NCBI RefSeq assembly: GCF_026168105.1
Contig: NZ_LBMW01000006.1
Span: forward strand, 1-64,000
Direction: 5' to 3'
Length of the DNA stretch: 64,000 nt
Source of the DNA: Streptomyces hygroscopicus
GTDB lineage: Bacteria > Actinomycetota > Actinomycetes > Streptomycetales > Streptomycetaceae
How positions within the stretch are numbered: the stretch's first letter is position 1; each line of letters starts with the position of its first letter. The notes below the pieces were generated by a model. It was not told where the DNA came from, did not search any database, and saw nothing but the letters and a program-made list of their open reading frames with translations. Shown here one piece after another: positions 46,481 through 55,525 of this stretch. Position numbers and translations under genes: made by a program.

Positions 46481-48208
46481 ATGCGCGGGATGAGTCGCCG
46501 TCAGTTCATGTCCAGAATGTCCGCAGCAGCCGCGGGCGCGGCGTTGTGGTCGGCGGAGGCGCACGACCGGGCCATGGCCCTCACGGCGGCACGGGCCGTA
46601 CGCATCGGGGGGACCACCCTCGAACAGGTTGCGGCGCCCACCGGCAGCGGCCCGTACAAGCGGCTGGCCTCGGGCCCCGGTTGGCCGCTGGCGGTCCGCG
46701 GAGACCTGGCGGCCGCGGGCGCGGGACGGGACGACCGCCGCGTCGGGCTGGCCGCCTTCGTGCAGTTCACCGACCTGCATCTGGTCGACGCAGAGTCGCC
46801 GCTTCGGTTCGAGTACCTGGCCCGGTATCTAGACAGCGCGCACCGCCCGCACGAGACGCTGACGGCCCGGGGCGCCTCCGCGTTGGTCGAACGGGTCAAC
46901 GCACTGCGCTCGGGCCCGTACACCGGGCTCCCGTTCGGCTCGGTGATGGCCACCGGGGACAACACCGACAACCACGAACTCGTCGAACTCGACTGGTACC
47001 TGACCGTGATGAGCGGCGGCCGCATCACCCCCGGCAGCGGGGATCCCTCGCGCTACGAGGGCGTGCAGAACTCCGGCAGCGGGCTGTACTGGAACCCCGA
47101 GTCGTCCTTGCAGGACGACTACAAGGCCAAGGGTTTCCCGCAGATACCCGGTTTCCTGGCCGGCGCGGGTCGTGCGTTCACCGCACCCGGGCTTACCGTC
47201 CCTTGGTACAGCACGGTCGGCAACCACGACGACAGCATCGAGGGCTCCCTTCCCGACCTCGGGCTCCTGGGCGATCTGTACACCGGCGACCGCAAGCTCG
47301 AAGGCTCCGACGACGCCACCGCGGCGAAGCTGGCCGACGCGGTGCAGCACGACCCGGCCGCGGCAGTCGCCATCCTCACCCAGCTGCTGACCACGGGCGG
47401 CGCGGTACGCCGGATCACCCCCGACGCGCGACGCCGGCCCTTCACCCCCGCCGAGTACGCGAAGGCGCATCTGAACCCGGCGTACACCGGCCCGGGCCCG
47501 GTCGGCCACGGCTACACCGCGGACTCGGTCTCCAGCGGCCACCTGTACTACGCCGTCCCGCTCGCCGAAGGAGTCCTGGGCATCAGCCTCGACACCACCA
47601 ACCGGGCCGGATTCGCGGACGGTTCCCTCGGGACCGCACAGCTCGACTGGCTGGAGTCCGTCCTCAGGGCGCACAGCGGCCACTGGTACGACAACGACGG
47701 GAACGTCGTACGCGGCAGCGGTGACGACAGCCTGGTCGTCGTCTTCAGCCACCACACCAGTGCGACGATGGGCAACCTGCTGCCCGACCCGTACCGCCCC
47801 TTCGAGGCACGGCACGACGGCAATGCGCTCGTCGCGCTGCTCCAGCGCTACCCCAACGTCGTGGCCTGGGTGAACGGCCACACGCACCGGAACCAGATCA
47901 TCGCCCACGGGCACGCCGTCCCCGAGCGCGCCTTCTGGGAGATCAACACCGCTTCCCACATCGACTACCCGCAGCACGCCCGGATCATCGAGATCGCCGA
48001 CAACGGCGACGGCACCCTCTCCGTCTTCACCACGCTCATTGAATCCGCGGCTCCCTACGCCACCGACTTCACCGACACCTCCGACCCGGGCCTCGCGGCC
48101 CTCTACCGTGAGCTGTCCTACAACGACCCCTACGCCACCCCGGCGGCCAGGATCGGTTCCTCCGGCGACCACAACACCGAGCTGCTGCTGACACGGCCGG
48201 GGAAGTGA
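46481..48208 (+). CDS. Tat-exported metallophosphoesterase (PPA1498 type)
   Basis: A 575-aa calcineurin-like phosphoesterase. The N-terminus MRGMSRRQFMSRMSAAAAGA is a twin-arginine signal (SRRQFM). Metal-binding motifs appear in order: FTDLHLVD near 110, GDNTDNHE near 164, GNHDD near 248, SHHT near 424 and NGHTHRN near 465. This is the TIGR03767-like set of large secreted phosphoesterases. The substrate is unknown; related enzymes release phosphate from nucleotides or phospholipids. An AAGGGG ribosome-binding site supports ATG at 46481. Its stop is 34 nt from the convergent transporter-phosphatase gene. Confidence 0.9.
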   Translation: MRGMSRRQFMSRMSAAAAGAALWSAEAHDRAMALTAARAVRIGGTTLEQVAAPTGSGPYKRLASGPGWPLAVRGDLAAAGAGRDDRRVGLAAFVQFTDLHLVDAESPLRFEYLARYLDSAHRPHETLTARGASALVERVNALRSGPYTGLPFGSVMATGDNTDNHELVELDWYLTVMSGGRITPGSGDPSRYEGVQNSGSGLYWNPESSLQDDYKAKGFPQIPGFLAGAGRAFTAPGLTVPWYSTVGNHDDSIEGSLPDLGLLGDLYTGDRKLEGSDDATAAKLADAVQHDPAAAVAILTQLLTTGGAVRRITPDARRRPFTPAEYAKAHLNPAYTGPGPVGHGYTADSVSSGHLYYAVPLAEGVLGISLDTTNRAGFADGSLGTAQLDWLESVLRAHSGHWYDNDGNVVRGSGDDSLVVVFSHHTSATMGNLLPDPYRPFEARHDGNALVALLQRYPNVVAWVNGHTHRNQIIAHGHAVPERAFWEINTASHIDYPQHARIIEIADNGDGTLSVFTTLIESAAPYATDFTDTSDPGLAALYRELSYNDPYATPAARIGSSGDHNTELLLTRPGK

Positions 48209-48241
48209 CGGCGGGCGCGGGCGGCGCGGTACGAGGCCGTC

Positions 48242-50875
48242 CTACCCGTCGTCCGCCTTCGGCAGCTCCTGTTCGGCCCAGATGGTCTTGCCGGTCGGTG
48301 TGTAGCGCGTCCCCCAGCGGTGGGTCATCTGGGCGATGATGTACAGTCCGCGGCCCCCTTCGTCGTCGCTGGCCGCGTGGTGCAGGTTGGGGGAGCTGCG
48401 TCCGCCGTCGGAGACCTCGCAGATCAGGGTCCGGTCGCGGATCACGCGCACCTGGATCGGGCCGCCGCCGTAGCGGATGGCGTTGGTGACCAGCTCGCTG
48501 ACGATGAGTTCGGTGGTGAACGCCAGGTCATCCAGTCCCCAATGGTGGAGCTGCTTGCAGGTGGTGGTGCGGATGCAGGCGACCGCCGCCGGGTCCGCCT
48601 CCACGTCCCACTCGGCGAACTGGTTCCGCTCGAGCATGCGGGTCCGTGCCAGGAGCAGCGTCGCGTCCTCGTCCACCGGCCCGGGCAGCAGTCCGTAGAC
48701 CACCCGGTCGCACAGCTCCTCCAGGGGCAGCCGGTGATCGGCGAGCGCCTGGGCGAGCAGGCCGAGAGCGGCCTCGGGGGTCTCGACCGACTGGATCAGG
48801 CCGCCGGTGAAGAGGGCGACGAGACTGCCCGGCGCGAGCTGGAGCTCGGTGCTCTCGTAGGGCGGGCCGCCGACTCCCAGCGGAGTGCCGGGCGGCAGCT
48901 CCGGAAAGCTGACCATCCCCGTGCGCGCGTCGACGATCGCCAGCGGTGACTCTCCCGCACACGCCACGGTGCACCGCCCCGAGACGGGGTCGTACACCGC
49001 GTACAGGCAGGACACCCCCCTGGTGCCGGTCTGCCGCCTCCTGCGGCCCGGGACGTGCTCCGCTCCGCGCTCGTGCACGGCCTGCTCGGCCAGGTCGTCC
49101 AGCCGGGTGAGGACCTCGTCGGGTGCCAGGTCGAGGCGGGCCAGGACCGCCACGCCCGTGCGCAGACGCCCCATGGTGGCGGCGGCCTGCAGGCCGTGAC
49201 CGACGACGTCCCCGACGACCAGGCCGACCCGGGTGCCCGACAGCGGGATGACGTCGAACCAGTCGCCCCCCACGCCGGACCCGCTGTCGGCGGGCATGTA
49301 GCGGCTCACCGACTCGACGGCGGTCTGCGGAGACAGGCGCTGCGGAAGCAGGCTGCGCTGGAGTTTGAGGGCTGCCGTGTGCTCCCGTGTGACCACCAGC
49401 ATCAGCAGGAAGCCGAGCAGCAGGCTGCCGAGGCCCACGACCGTGACCCCGCCCACCGGTCCGATCAGCGGCAGGTTGACGGTGGTCGTGCCGTACCGGC
49501 GGTCCGCGTAGACGTCGAAGGCGGCATAGAGGAACAGGAAGAGCATCATCAGCCCGCCCAGCCCCGGCAGCACGCCCTTGAAGACGAGATCCCTCGTGCT
49601 GCGGGTGAGGACACTGCGGTGGTACCAGACGCAGGCGAAGCCGGTCAGCCCGTAGTAGAACGTGATCGCGATGCCGACCGAGTGGATCGAGTCGGCCAGG
49701 ACGTCCCGGCTGAACGTGGTCAGCAGGACCAGGAAGGCGATCGAGCCCGCCCCCACGCCGACCGTCGACCAGGTCGGGGTGAGGAACTTGCGATGGACCC
49801 GGGCGAAGCGGGTGGGGACGGCCTTGTGGACCGCCATCGAGAAGACGGTCCGGGCCAGGGGCAGGATGGTGGTCTGGGTGGAGGCCAGCGCAGAGGTCAG
49901 CACCATCAGGACCAGCAGTCTGGACAGGAACAGCCCCGCGCCGTGGCCGCCGAAGACGGCGTCGCCCAGTGCCGAGAGCACATCGTCCGAGTTCCGGGCG
50001 TTGCCCAGCCCGATACCCGAGGGGCCGACTCCGGCGAACGCCTGCGCCGACGTGGACACCGTCGTGTACGTGATCAGGAGCAGCACGGTGGAGATGATCG
50101 CGGCACGCCCGGGAATACGGGTGCTGTCGATGGTCTCCTCGTTGATCGTGACGGCGGTGTCCCAGCCCCAGTAGATGAAGACCGCCGTGAGGAGCCCCGA
50201 GGTCAGTGCCGCTGCCGAGGGGATCTGGAACGGGTCGAACCAGGAGACGGAGACGTGCATCGCCGTCGGGGGAGGGCTGGTGTAGACCCTGACCAGCGCG
50301 GTGACGGCGAACAGGAGCAGCACCCCCACCTCCACGCACAGCATCCAGCGCTGGACAGCGGCCGAGAGCTCGATGCCGACGTAGCAGATCGTGGTCATCA
50401 CGGCGATCCAGACGATGCCCACGACGGTGGTCCACAGCCGGTTCCCCGCCAGTGCGTCGTAGCCCAGCAACCGGAAGGTGTAGATACCGGCGATTTCGGA
50501 GAGGTTCGTCATGACCAGGATGTCGGCGACGATGATGCCCCAGCCGCCCATCCAGCCGACATGCGGTCCGAAGGCGCGGGTGGCCCAGGTGAACGTGGTC
50601 CCGCAGTCGGCGTCGCTCGCGTTGAGCTCCCGGTAGGCATACGCGATCAACAGCATCGGGATGAAGGCCAGGACGGTGACGATCGGGGCCTGCAGCCCGA
50701 CCGCCGTCACGATGAAGCCCAGCGTGGCGGCGAGGCTGTATGCCGGTGCGGTGGAGGCCAGGCCGATGACCACTGAGGAGAACTCACCCAGGGCGCCGCT
50801 CTTGAGCCCTTTCGAGCGGACCACTGCGCCGGATGCGGAGCGGTCGGCGGACGCGGCACGGTCGAAGAGCCTCAC
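48242..50875 (-). CDS. APC-superfamily permease fused to PP2C phosphatase and anti-sigma-type kinase
   Basis: An 877-aa three-part protein. Residues 26-500 are a complete amino acid-polyamine-organocation permease with about 12 helices, starting with LGEFSSVVIGLASTAPAYSL and including GGWGIIVADILVM and FIYWGWDTAVTINEET. A short linker leads to a SpoIIE/RsbU phosphatase (about 500-745; GGDWFDVIPL at 536-545, VGDVVGHG at 554-561, DEDATLLLAR). The final part is a HATPase kinase (about 755-870; ELIVSELVTNAIRYGG, EGGRGLYIIAQMT). The TDG aspartate is Gly691 (LFTGGLIQS). GTG at 50875 is chosen, since the permease begins there and the upstream frame is Arg-rich. It may report solute transport to partner-switching regulators. 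Confidence 0.92.
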   Translation of the reverse strand: MRLFDRAASADRSASGAVVRSKGLKSGALGEFSSVVIGLASTAPAYSLAATLGFIVTAVGLQAPIVTVLAFIPMLLIAYAYRELNASDADCGTTFTWATRAFGPHVGWMGGWGIIVADILVMTNLSEIAGIYTFRLLGYDALAGNRLWTTVVGIVWIAVMTTICYVGIELSAAVQRWMLCVEVGVLLLFAVTALVRVYTSPPPTAMHVSVSWFDPFQIPSAAALTSGLLTAVFIYWGWDTAVTINEETIDSTRIPGRAAIISTVLLLITYTTVSTSAQAFAGVGPSGIGLGNARNSDDVLSALGDAVFGGHGAGLFLSRLLVLMVLTSALASTQTTILPLARTVFSMAVHKAVPTRFARVHRKFLTPTWSTVGVGAGSIAFLVLLTTFSRDVLADSIHSVGIAITFYYGLTGFACVWYHRSVLTRSTRDLVFKGVLPGLGGLMMLFLFLYAAFDVYADRRYGTTTVNLPLIGPVGGVTVVGLGSLLLGFLLMLVVTREHTAALKLQRSLLPQRLSPQTAVESVSRYMPADSGSGVGGDWFDVIPLSGTRVGLVVGDVVGHGLQAAATMGRLRTGVAVLARLDLAPDEVLTRLDDLAEQAVHERGAEHVPGRRRRQTGTRGVSCLYAVYDPVSGRCTVACAGESPLAIVDARTGMVSFPELPPGTPLGVGGPPYESTELQLAPGSLVALFTGGLIQSVETPEAALGLLAQALADHRLPLEELCDRVVYGLLPGPVDEDATLLLARTRMLERNQFAEWDVEADPAAVACIRTTTCKQLHHWGLDDLAFTTELIVSELVTNAIRYGGGPIQVRVIRDRTLICEVSDGGRSSPNLHHAASDDEGGRGLYIIAQMTHRWGTRYTPTGKTIWAEQELPKADDG

Positions 50876-51201
50876 GCCTGATTTGAACTCCGGCCCAGCA
50901 GCTACGCAACACCACCGGGCTGCCGGGTGGCCGACCGCCGTCCGAGTGGCTGCCCGGGCGTGCCCGCGGTACCGGCAGGGAACGCTCCACCCCCCGTGAC
51001 GCCGATGTCCGGAGCCGCTCGGGGGTCGATCGGGGACGCGTCGGTACGGGACGCCGGAGGCCGCCGCCGGGGGCCCCTCGACGCCGCACCGCGCACGAGG
51101 TCCGCGTTGTCGTCCGCGGCGCGCGGGCGGACCATACCGAGTAGCAGGCATCGTGGCGTGGTCGGGAGGGGCGCCCGCGTTCGGAAGAAAGGCTGACGGT
51201 C
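50876..51201. promoter_or_regulatory. Divergent control region with imperfect 19-bp palindrome
   Basis: This 326-bp gap separates the permease-phosphatase gene from the RNA-repair cluster. CCACCGGGCTGCCGGGTGG at 50912-50930 is palindromic at 16 of 19 positions and could be an operator for the permease-phosphatase gene. No gene is supported here. Confidence 0.35.
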
Positions 51202-51498
51202 ATGGAGTGGGCATCTTGGACGACGAAGGGAGTGTTCGCCGGTCGCGGAGGCGCCCGCACCGACGAGGCCGGGATCCTCACCGGTGACCTGACCGTGCAC
51301 ACCACCTGGCACGGCGGCCAGGCCGATGTGTCGGTCCAGTACAGCGGTGCCTCCCAGTGGTTCACCCTCACCGGAAGCCCGGTGCCGTGCCCTTCCGAGC
51401 AGGAGAGCCGGCATCTGCACCAGGAGGTGGTGGAAGCCGTCCGGGCCGGTGGCGGCGCCACCGTTCCGCATCACGAGCATCCGGGGCAGCACCCGTAG
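51202..51498 (+). CDS. Small conserved-type hypothetical protein before archease
   Basis: A 98-aa soluble protein with a beta-rich middle (GILTGDLTVHTTWHGGQADV, SVQYSGASQWFTLTGSPVPC) and a helix (ESRHLHQEVVEAVRAGG), ending in a His/Pro tail. The family was not recognised. Its TAG stop is directly followed by the ATG of the archease gene, so the two are translationally coupled. A role in the RtcB RNA-repair set is possible by association only. Confidence 0.7.
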   Translation: MEWASWTTKGVFAGRGGARTDEAGILTGDLTVHTTWHGGQADVSVQYSGASQWFTLTGSPVPCPSEQESRHLHQEVVEAVRAGGGATVPHHEHPGQHP

Positions 51499-51933
51499 AT
51501 GCGGCGGGAGAGTTCCGGCCCGCGCGGCGGGCACCGCGGTGTTCCGCACACCGCGGACCTGCGGGTGGAGGCCTGGGGCGAGACGCGTGAGGAATGCCTG
51601 GCGCAGGCCGTGCGGGGTGTCTGCGAGTCGTTCCTGGACCTGACCGGAGCGGCGGCCGCCCGGAGCCGGGACGTGGTGCTGCGGGCCGAGCGGGACGAGG
51701 ACCTGCTGGTGGCCCTGCTGGAAGAGGTCGTCTACCGGCTCGACACCGAGGGAGAGGTCCCGGTCGGCGTGGAGCTGACCCCGGTCGCGGGCGGTCTGCG
51801 CGCCGAACTGCGCATGACCGACGCAGGCTCGCTCCCCGTGACCGGCGCCGCCCCCAAGGCCGTCACCCTCCATGAGCTGTATTTCGGCCGGGGCCCGCAG
51901 GGCTGGACCTGTTCCGTGACCCTCGACGTCTGA
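51499..51933 (+). CDS. Archease, cofactor of RtcB
   Basis: A 144-aa archease. Conserved features are HTADLRVEAWGETREECLAQ near residue 17, DLLVALLEEVVYRLDTEGEV near 68 and the C-terminal AVTLHELYFGRGPQGWTCSV with terminal LDV. The acidic residues that bind metal are the His/Asp of HTADLR and the final Asp. Archease speeds RtcB guanylylation and allows multiple turnovers in RNA ligation. The rtcB gene follows 750 nt downstream, with a DUF2267 gene between. It starts immediately after the 98-aa gene stop. Confidence 0.92.
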   Translation: MRRESSGPRGGHRGVPHTADLRVEAWGETREECLAQAVRGVCESFLDLTGAAAARSRDVVLRAERDEDLLVALLEEVVYRLDTEGEVPVGVELTPVAGGLRAELRMTDAGSLPVTGAAPKAVTLHELYFGRGPQGWTCSVTLDV

Positions 51934-52184
51934 CGAAGCCCGAGACCACCCAGCGCAATACCATGGACGCTTAGGGCAGGAACGACGAGAACGCACCGCG
52001 TGCGACGCCCTTCGCGGCGCGCCACCCGCCGCGGGCTGCCGATTCAGGCGCTGCCCGCATTCCTGTCGACTTCTGAATCACCGGATCGTCCGCGGTGTCG
52101 CACACCGCACCCGCCGAAGCGCGGCGTTCCGTGCGGCCATCGACGTCACGGACCGCGCCAAGGACAGACCGGAAGGGGAGATTC

Positions 52185-52613
52185 ATGTCCGTCACACATC
52201 CGCCCGACTTCGAACACACCATCCATACGGCGAACATCTGGCTCAAATCGGTGTCCGAGAGCCTGGGGACCGAGGATCGCCACCTGGCCCACCGGCTCCT
52301 GCGCACCTGGATGCACACGCTCCGGGACCGGCTCACCGTCGATGTGGCCGCCCACTTCGCCGCTCAGCTCCCCGAGCTGATGCGCGGCGCCTACTACGAC
52401 GGCTGGGACCCCAGCCACGTACCGATCAAGTTCGACCGCGAGGGCTACGTGAACCGCTTCTCGCAGGAGGGAAAGGTCCCCGTCGAGGACGTTCCCCGGA
52501 TCGCTGCCGCGGTCACCGCCGCCGTACGCGAGCACGTCTCGCCCGGGCAGCTGGAGTCGGCGCTCGAGCAGGTCCCGCACGACATCCGCGACATCCTCCT
52601 CCAGCCGGCCTGA
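52185..52613 (+). CDS. DUF2267 protein between archease and rtcB
   Basis: A 142-aa helical protein of the DUF2267 family: HTANIWLKSVSESLGTEDRH, HRLLRTWMHTLRDRLTVDVA and AHFAAQLPELMRGAYYDGWD near 55-75, followed by VNRFSQEGKVPVEDVPRIAA. The ATG at 52185 has a GGAAGGGGAG ribosome-binding site. The function is unknown, but members often occur in stress clusters. Its position inside the RtcB cluster suggests a link to RNA or protein stress. The preceding 250 bp (51934-52184) carry no gene and may contain its own promoter. Confidence 0.88.
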   Translation: MSVTHPPDFEHTIHTANIWLKSVSESLGTEDRHLAHRLLRTWMHTLRDRLTVDVAAHFAAQLPELMRGAYYDGWDPSHVPIKFDREGYVNRFSQEGKVPVEDVPRIAAAVTAAVREHVSPGQLESALEQVPHDIRDILLQPA

Positions 52614-52682
52614 CCGGCCGCGGCGTCGGATCGCCGGCGGCCGACGGCTCCGGCGCCGCCACGGCGGACGACCGACGGGACG

Positions 52683-54116
52683 GTGGCGGACATGGACATC
52701 ACGCTGGTCCCGGAGAGCCCTTTCCGGTTCCGCATCGAGCAGGACGAGGCGATGCGGGTGCCGGGAGTGGTCTTCGCGACGCGGGACCTGCTGCCCCAGG
52801 CGGTCGGGGACAAGGCGCTGGAACAGGTCGTGAACGTGGCGACGCTGCCCGGCATCGTACGCGCCTCGTTCGCCATGCCCGACGTGCACTGGGGGTACGG
52901 CTTCCCGATCGGCGGCGTCGCCGCCACGGACATCGACGCCGGCGGGGTGATCTCGCCCGGCGGTGTCGGATTCGACATCTCCTGCGGTGTCCGGCTGCTC
53001 GCCGCCGGCATCGACCGGCAGCCGCTGGTGTCGAGGATGCGGCGGCTGATGGACATCCTCGGCGACACCGTCCCGCGTGGCATGGGACGCGGCGGGCTGT
53101 GGAAGCTGTCCGGCCGCGCGGAGATGGAGAAACTGCTCGTGGACGGTGCCGGGTACGCGGTCGAGCGCGGGCACGGCGTGCCACGCGACCTGGAGCGGTG
53201 CGAGGACCACGGAGCACTGGCGGGGGCGGATCCCTCGCAGGTCGGGCAGCGAGCCGTCGAACGGGGGCTCCAGCAGGTGGGCAGCCTGGGCTCGGGCAAT
53301 CACTTCCTGGAGGTACAGGCCGTGGACGAGGTGTACGACGCCGAGACCGCGACCGCCTTCGGCCTGCACGCCGGCCAGGTGTGCGTCATGATCCACTGCG
53401 GCTCGCGGGGCCTGGGGCACCAGGTGTGCACCGACCACGTCCGGGTCATGGACGAGTCCCTGCGTTCCTTCGGGATCCGCATCCCGGACCGGCAGCTGGC
53501 CTGCGCGCCCGTCGTCTCCACCCCGGGCCGCGCCTACCTCGGGGCGATGGCAGCAGCCGCCAACTACGGCCGCGCCAACCGGCAGTTGCTCTCACAGGCC
53601 GCGCGCCATGCGTTCGCCGTCGCCGCGCAGACGGAACTCGACCTGGTGTACGACGTCTCCCACAACACCGCCAAGATCGAGACCCACGAGGTGGAGGGCG
53701 TGGCGCACCGGCTGTGCGTCCATCGCAAGGGCGCCACCCTGGCGCTCCCGCCCGGCCACCCCGACCTTCCGGAGGGCCTCGGCGGCCACGGCCACCCCGT
53801 GCTGGTTCCCGGCACGATGGGCACGGCCTCGTACGTGATGGTCGGCACCGCCGGGAACGACGCGTTCTCGTCCTCCGCCCATGGCGCGGGCCGGGTCTGG
53901 AGCCGACACCAGGCGCTGCGCCGGATCCGCGGCGAGCAACTGCGTGACGTGCTGGAGTCCCGGGGCATCTGCGTCAGACCGTCCTCGTGGCGCGGGCTCG
54001 CCGAGGAGACGCCCGACGCCTACAAGGACGTCGACGCGGTCGCCCGGGCCACCGAGGGCGCCGGCCTCGCCCGGCTCGTCGTACGCCTGGTGCCGCTCGG
54101 AGTCGTCAAGGGCTAG
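52683..54116 (+). CDS. rtcB: RtcB-type RNA ligase
   Basis: A 477-aa GTP-dependent RNA ligase that joins 2',3'-cyclic phosphate or 3'-phosphate ends to 5'-OH ends. Metal and GTP-site residues are Asp98 and Cys101 ([12 protein letters not shown]), GSGNHFLE at 203-210, His238 ([10 protein letters not shown]), His327 (YDVSHNTAK) and the guanylylated His400 (SSAHGAGR). The numbering is close to the archaeal 481-aa enzyme, so this is the long, archease-linked type. GTG at 52683 is used, and ATG at 52692 (MDITLVPES) is an equal candidate. It probably repairs RNAs cleaved by stress toxins. Confidence 0.95.
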   Translation: MADMDITLVPESPFRFRIEQDEAMRVPGVVFATRDLLPQAVGDKALEQVVNVATLPGIVRASFAMPDVHWGYGFPIGGVAATDIDAGGVISPGGVGFDISCGVRLLAAGIDRQPLVSRMRRLMDILGDTVPRGMGRGGLWKLSGRAEMEKLLVDGAGYAVERGHGVPRDLERCEDHGALAGADPSQVGQRAVERGLQQVGSLGSGNHFLEVQAVDEVYDAETATAFGLHAGQVCVMIHCGSRGLGHQVCTDHVRVMDESLRSFGIRIPDRQLACAPVVSTPGRAYLGAMAAAANYGRANRQLLSQAARHAFAVAAQTELDLVYDVSHNTAKIETHEVEGVAHRLCVHRKGATLALPPGHPDLPEGLGGHGHPVLVPGTMGTASYVMVGTAGNDAFSSSAHGAGRVWSRHQALRRIRGEQLRDVLESRGICVRPSSWRGLAEETPDAYKDVDAVARATEGAGLARLVVRLVPLGVVKG

Positions 54117-54263
54117 TCGGCAACAGCTGCGCGAACCGGTGCGGGAGGCCGCCGAGAACGGGCCGAAGGTGGGCGGTGTTCCCGTAGGGGCCCGAGGTGG
54201 GCCGCCACCGCGCAACGCGCCCTGGGCGACGGCGCGTGCGGGGCCCGCCGTCGGCCCAGCGGC

Positions 54264-55370
54264 TCACTCATGGGCCAGTCCTGTCTTGAGTCCGGCCCCG
54301 CACAGCGGTACGACCGCGCTGCGTCGTCCCAGCACCCCGTCCCGTACGGCGGCCCAGCACACCACTCCGGTCGTCTCCACGTACAGACCCCGGGACGCCA
54401 AGTCCAGCTGGGCGTGGCGGATCTGGTCCTCCGTGACGGTCAGGAACATGCCGCCCGAGTCGCGGACCGCGCGCAGGATCTGGCGGGCCCGGGGCGGTCG
54501 GGGGACGGCGATGCCCTCGGCGAAGGTGGGGGCCGTGGCGGCGATGTCGACCAGGTCGCCGGCGCCCTCCTCCCAGGCGTGCGCGAGCGGCGCGACCGCC
54601 GCCGCCTGCACCGCGTACAGGGCCGGACGCCGGTCGATCAGGCCCGCCGCGTACAGCTCGGCGACGGCGAGGGCGGCGCCGAGCAGCAGTGAGCCGTTGC
54701 CCACGGGCAGGACGAGCACATCCGGGAGCCGGCCGCCGAGGTCCTCCCACAGCTCATGGGTGTACGTCTTCGTGCCGTGCAGGAAGTAGGGGTTGAAGAC
54801 GTGCGACGCGTAGAACACCTCCGGCTCGTCCGCCGCCTCGCGCGCCGCCCGCGCCGCCGCCTCACGGTCGCCGCCGACCACGTGCACCCGCGCGCCGTGC
54901 GCGCCGATCTGCTCCAGCTTCTTGGGCGATACGCCCTCGGGGACGTACACCGTGCACGGGAGCGCGGCCCGTGCGCAGTACGCGGCGATCGCCGTGCCCG
55001 CGTTGCCGCTGCTGTCGGCGAGGACCTGGCGCGGCCGCAGCCGTAGCGCAAGCTCGGCGAGCAGCACCGCGCCCCGGTCCTTGAAGGACAGCGTCGGCAT
55101 CAGGAAGTCGAGCTTGGCCCGGATGCCGTCCTTGAGCTCCACGAGGGGGGTGCGGCCCTCGCCGAGGCTGACCGAGGGAGACGCCAGCGGCAGCGTCTCG
55201 GCGTACCGCCACAGTGAGTTCACCCGGCCCGCAAGGGACTTGAGCGGTGCGGGGGTCGGGGCGAAGTCCAGGTCCAGGGGGCCGTGGCAGACGGGGCAGC
55301 ACCAGGCGAACGACTCCGCGGCCACGCGCGTGCCGTCCACCGGGCAGTAACGGTCCGGCAAAGGTGTCAT
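54264..55370 (-). CDS. Threonine synthase-like PLP-dependent enzyme
   Basis: A 368-aa fold-type II PLP enzyme. A zinc-ribbon-like N-terminus (YCPVDGTRVAAESFAWCCPVC) precedes the catalytic domain. PLP lysine lies in LSFKDRGAVLLAEL near residue 100, followed by ADSSGNAGTAIAAYC (phosphate loop) and the C-terminal PLCGAGLKTGL. It lacks the length of classical ThrC but matches short threonine-synthase or cysteate-synthase-like proteins. The exact substrate is uncertain. ATG at 55370 (MTPLPDRYCP) is chosen; ATG 55409 adds 13 residues. It is divergent from the subtilisin gene. Confidence 0.88.
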   Translation of the reverse strand: MTPLPDRYCPVDGTRVAAESFAWCCPVCHGPLDLDFAPTPAPLKSLAGRVNSLWRYAETLPLASPSVSLGEGRTPLVELKDGIRAKLDFLMPTLSFKDRGAVLLAELALRLRPRQVLADSSGNAGTAIAAYCARAALPCTVYVPEGVSPKKLEQIGAHGARVHVVGGDREAAARAAREAADEPEVFYASHVFNPYFLHGTKTYTHELWEDLGGRLPDVLVLPVGNGSLLLGAALAVAELYAAGLIDRRPALYAVQAAAVAPLAHAWEEGAGDLVDIAATAPTFAEGIAVPRPPRARQILRAVRDSGGMFLTVTEDQIRHAQLDLASRGLYVETTGVVCWAAVRDGVLGRRSAVVPLCGAGLKTGLAHE

Positions 55371-55525
55371 ACGGGCAGGGTAGTTGTCCGGTTGGTGACG
55401 ATATGTCATGATCGCCGCGCGGCATCCGTGTTGTGTCCGTCCTCATCGCACGGCTCCGCCGCCCACCGCGCGCTCCGCACCGCCCCGGGCGCCGCCAACG
55501 CACCACCGATCAGGAGGACCCCCGG

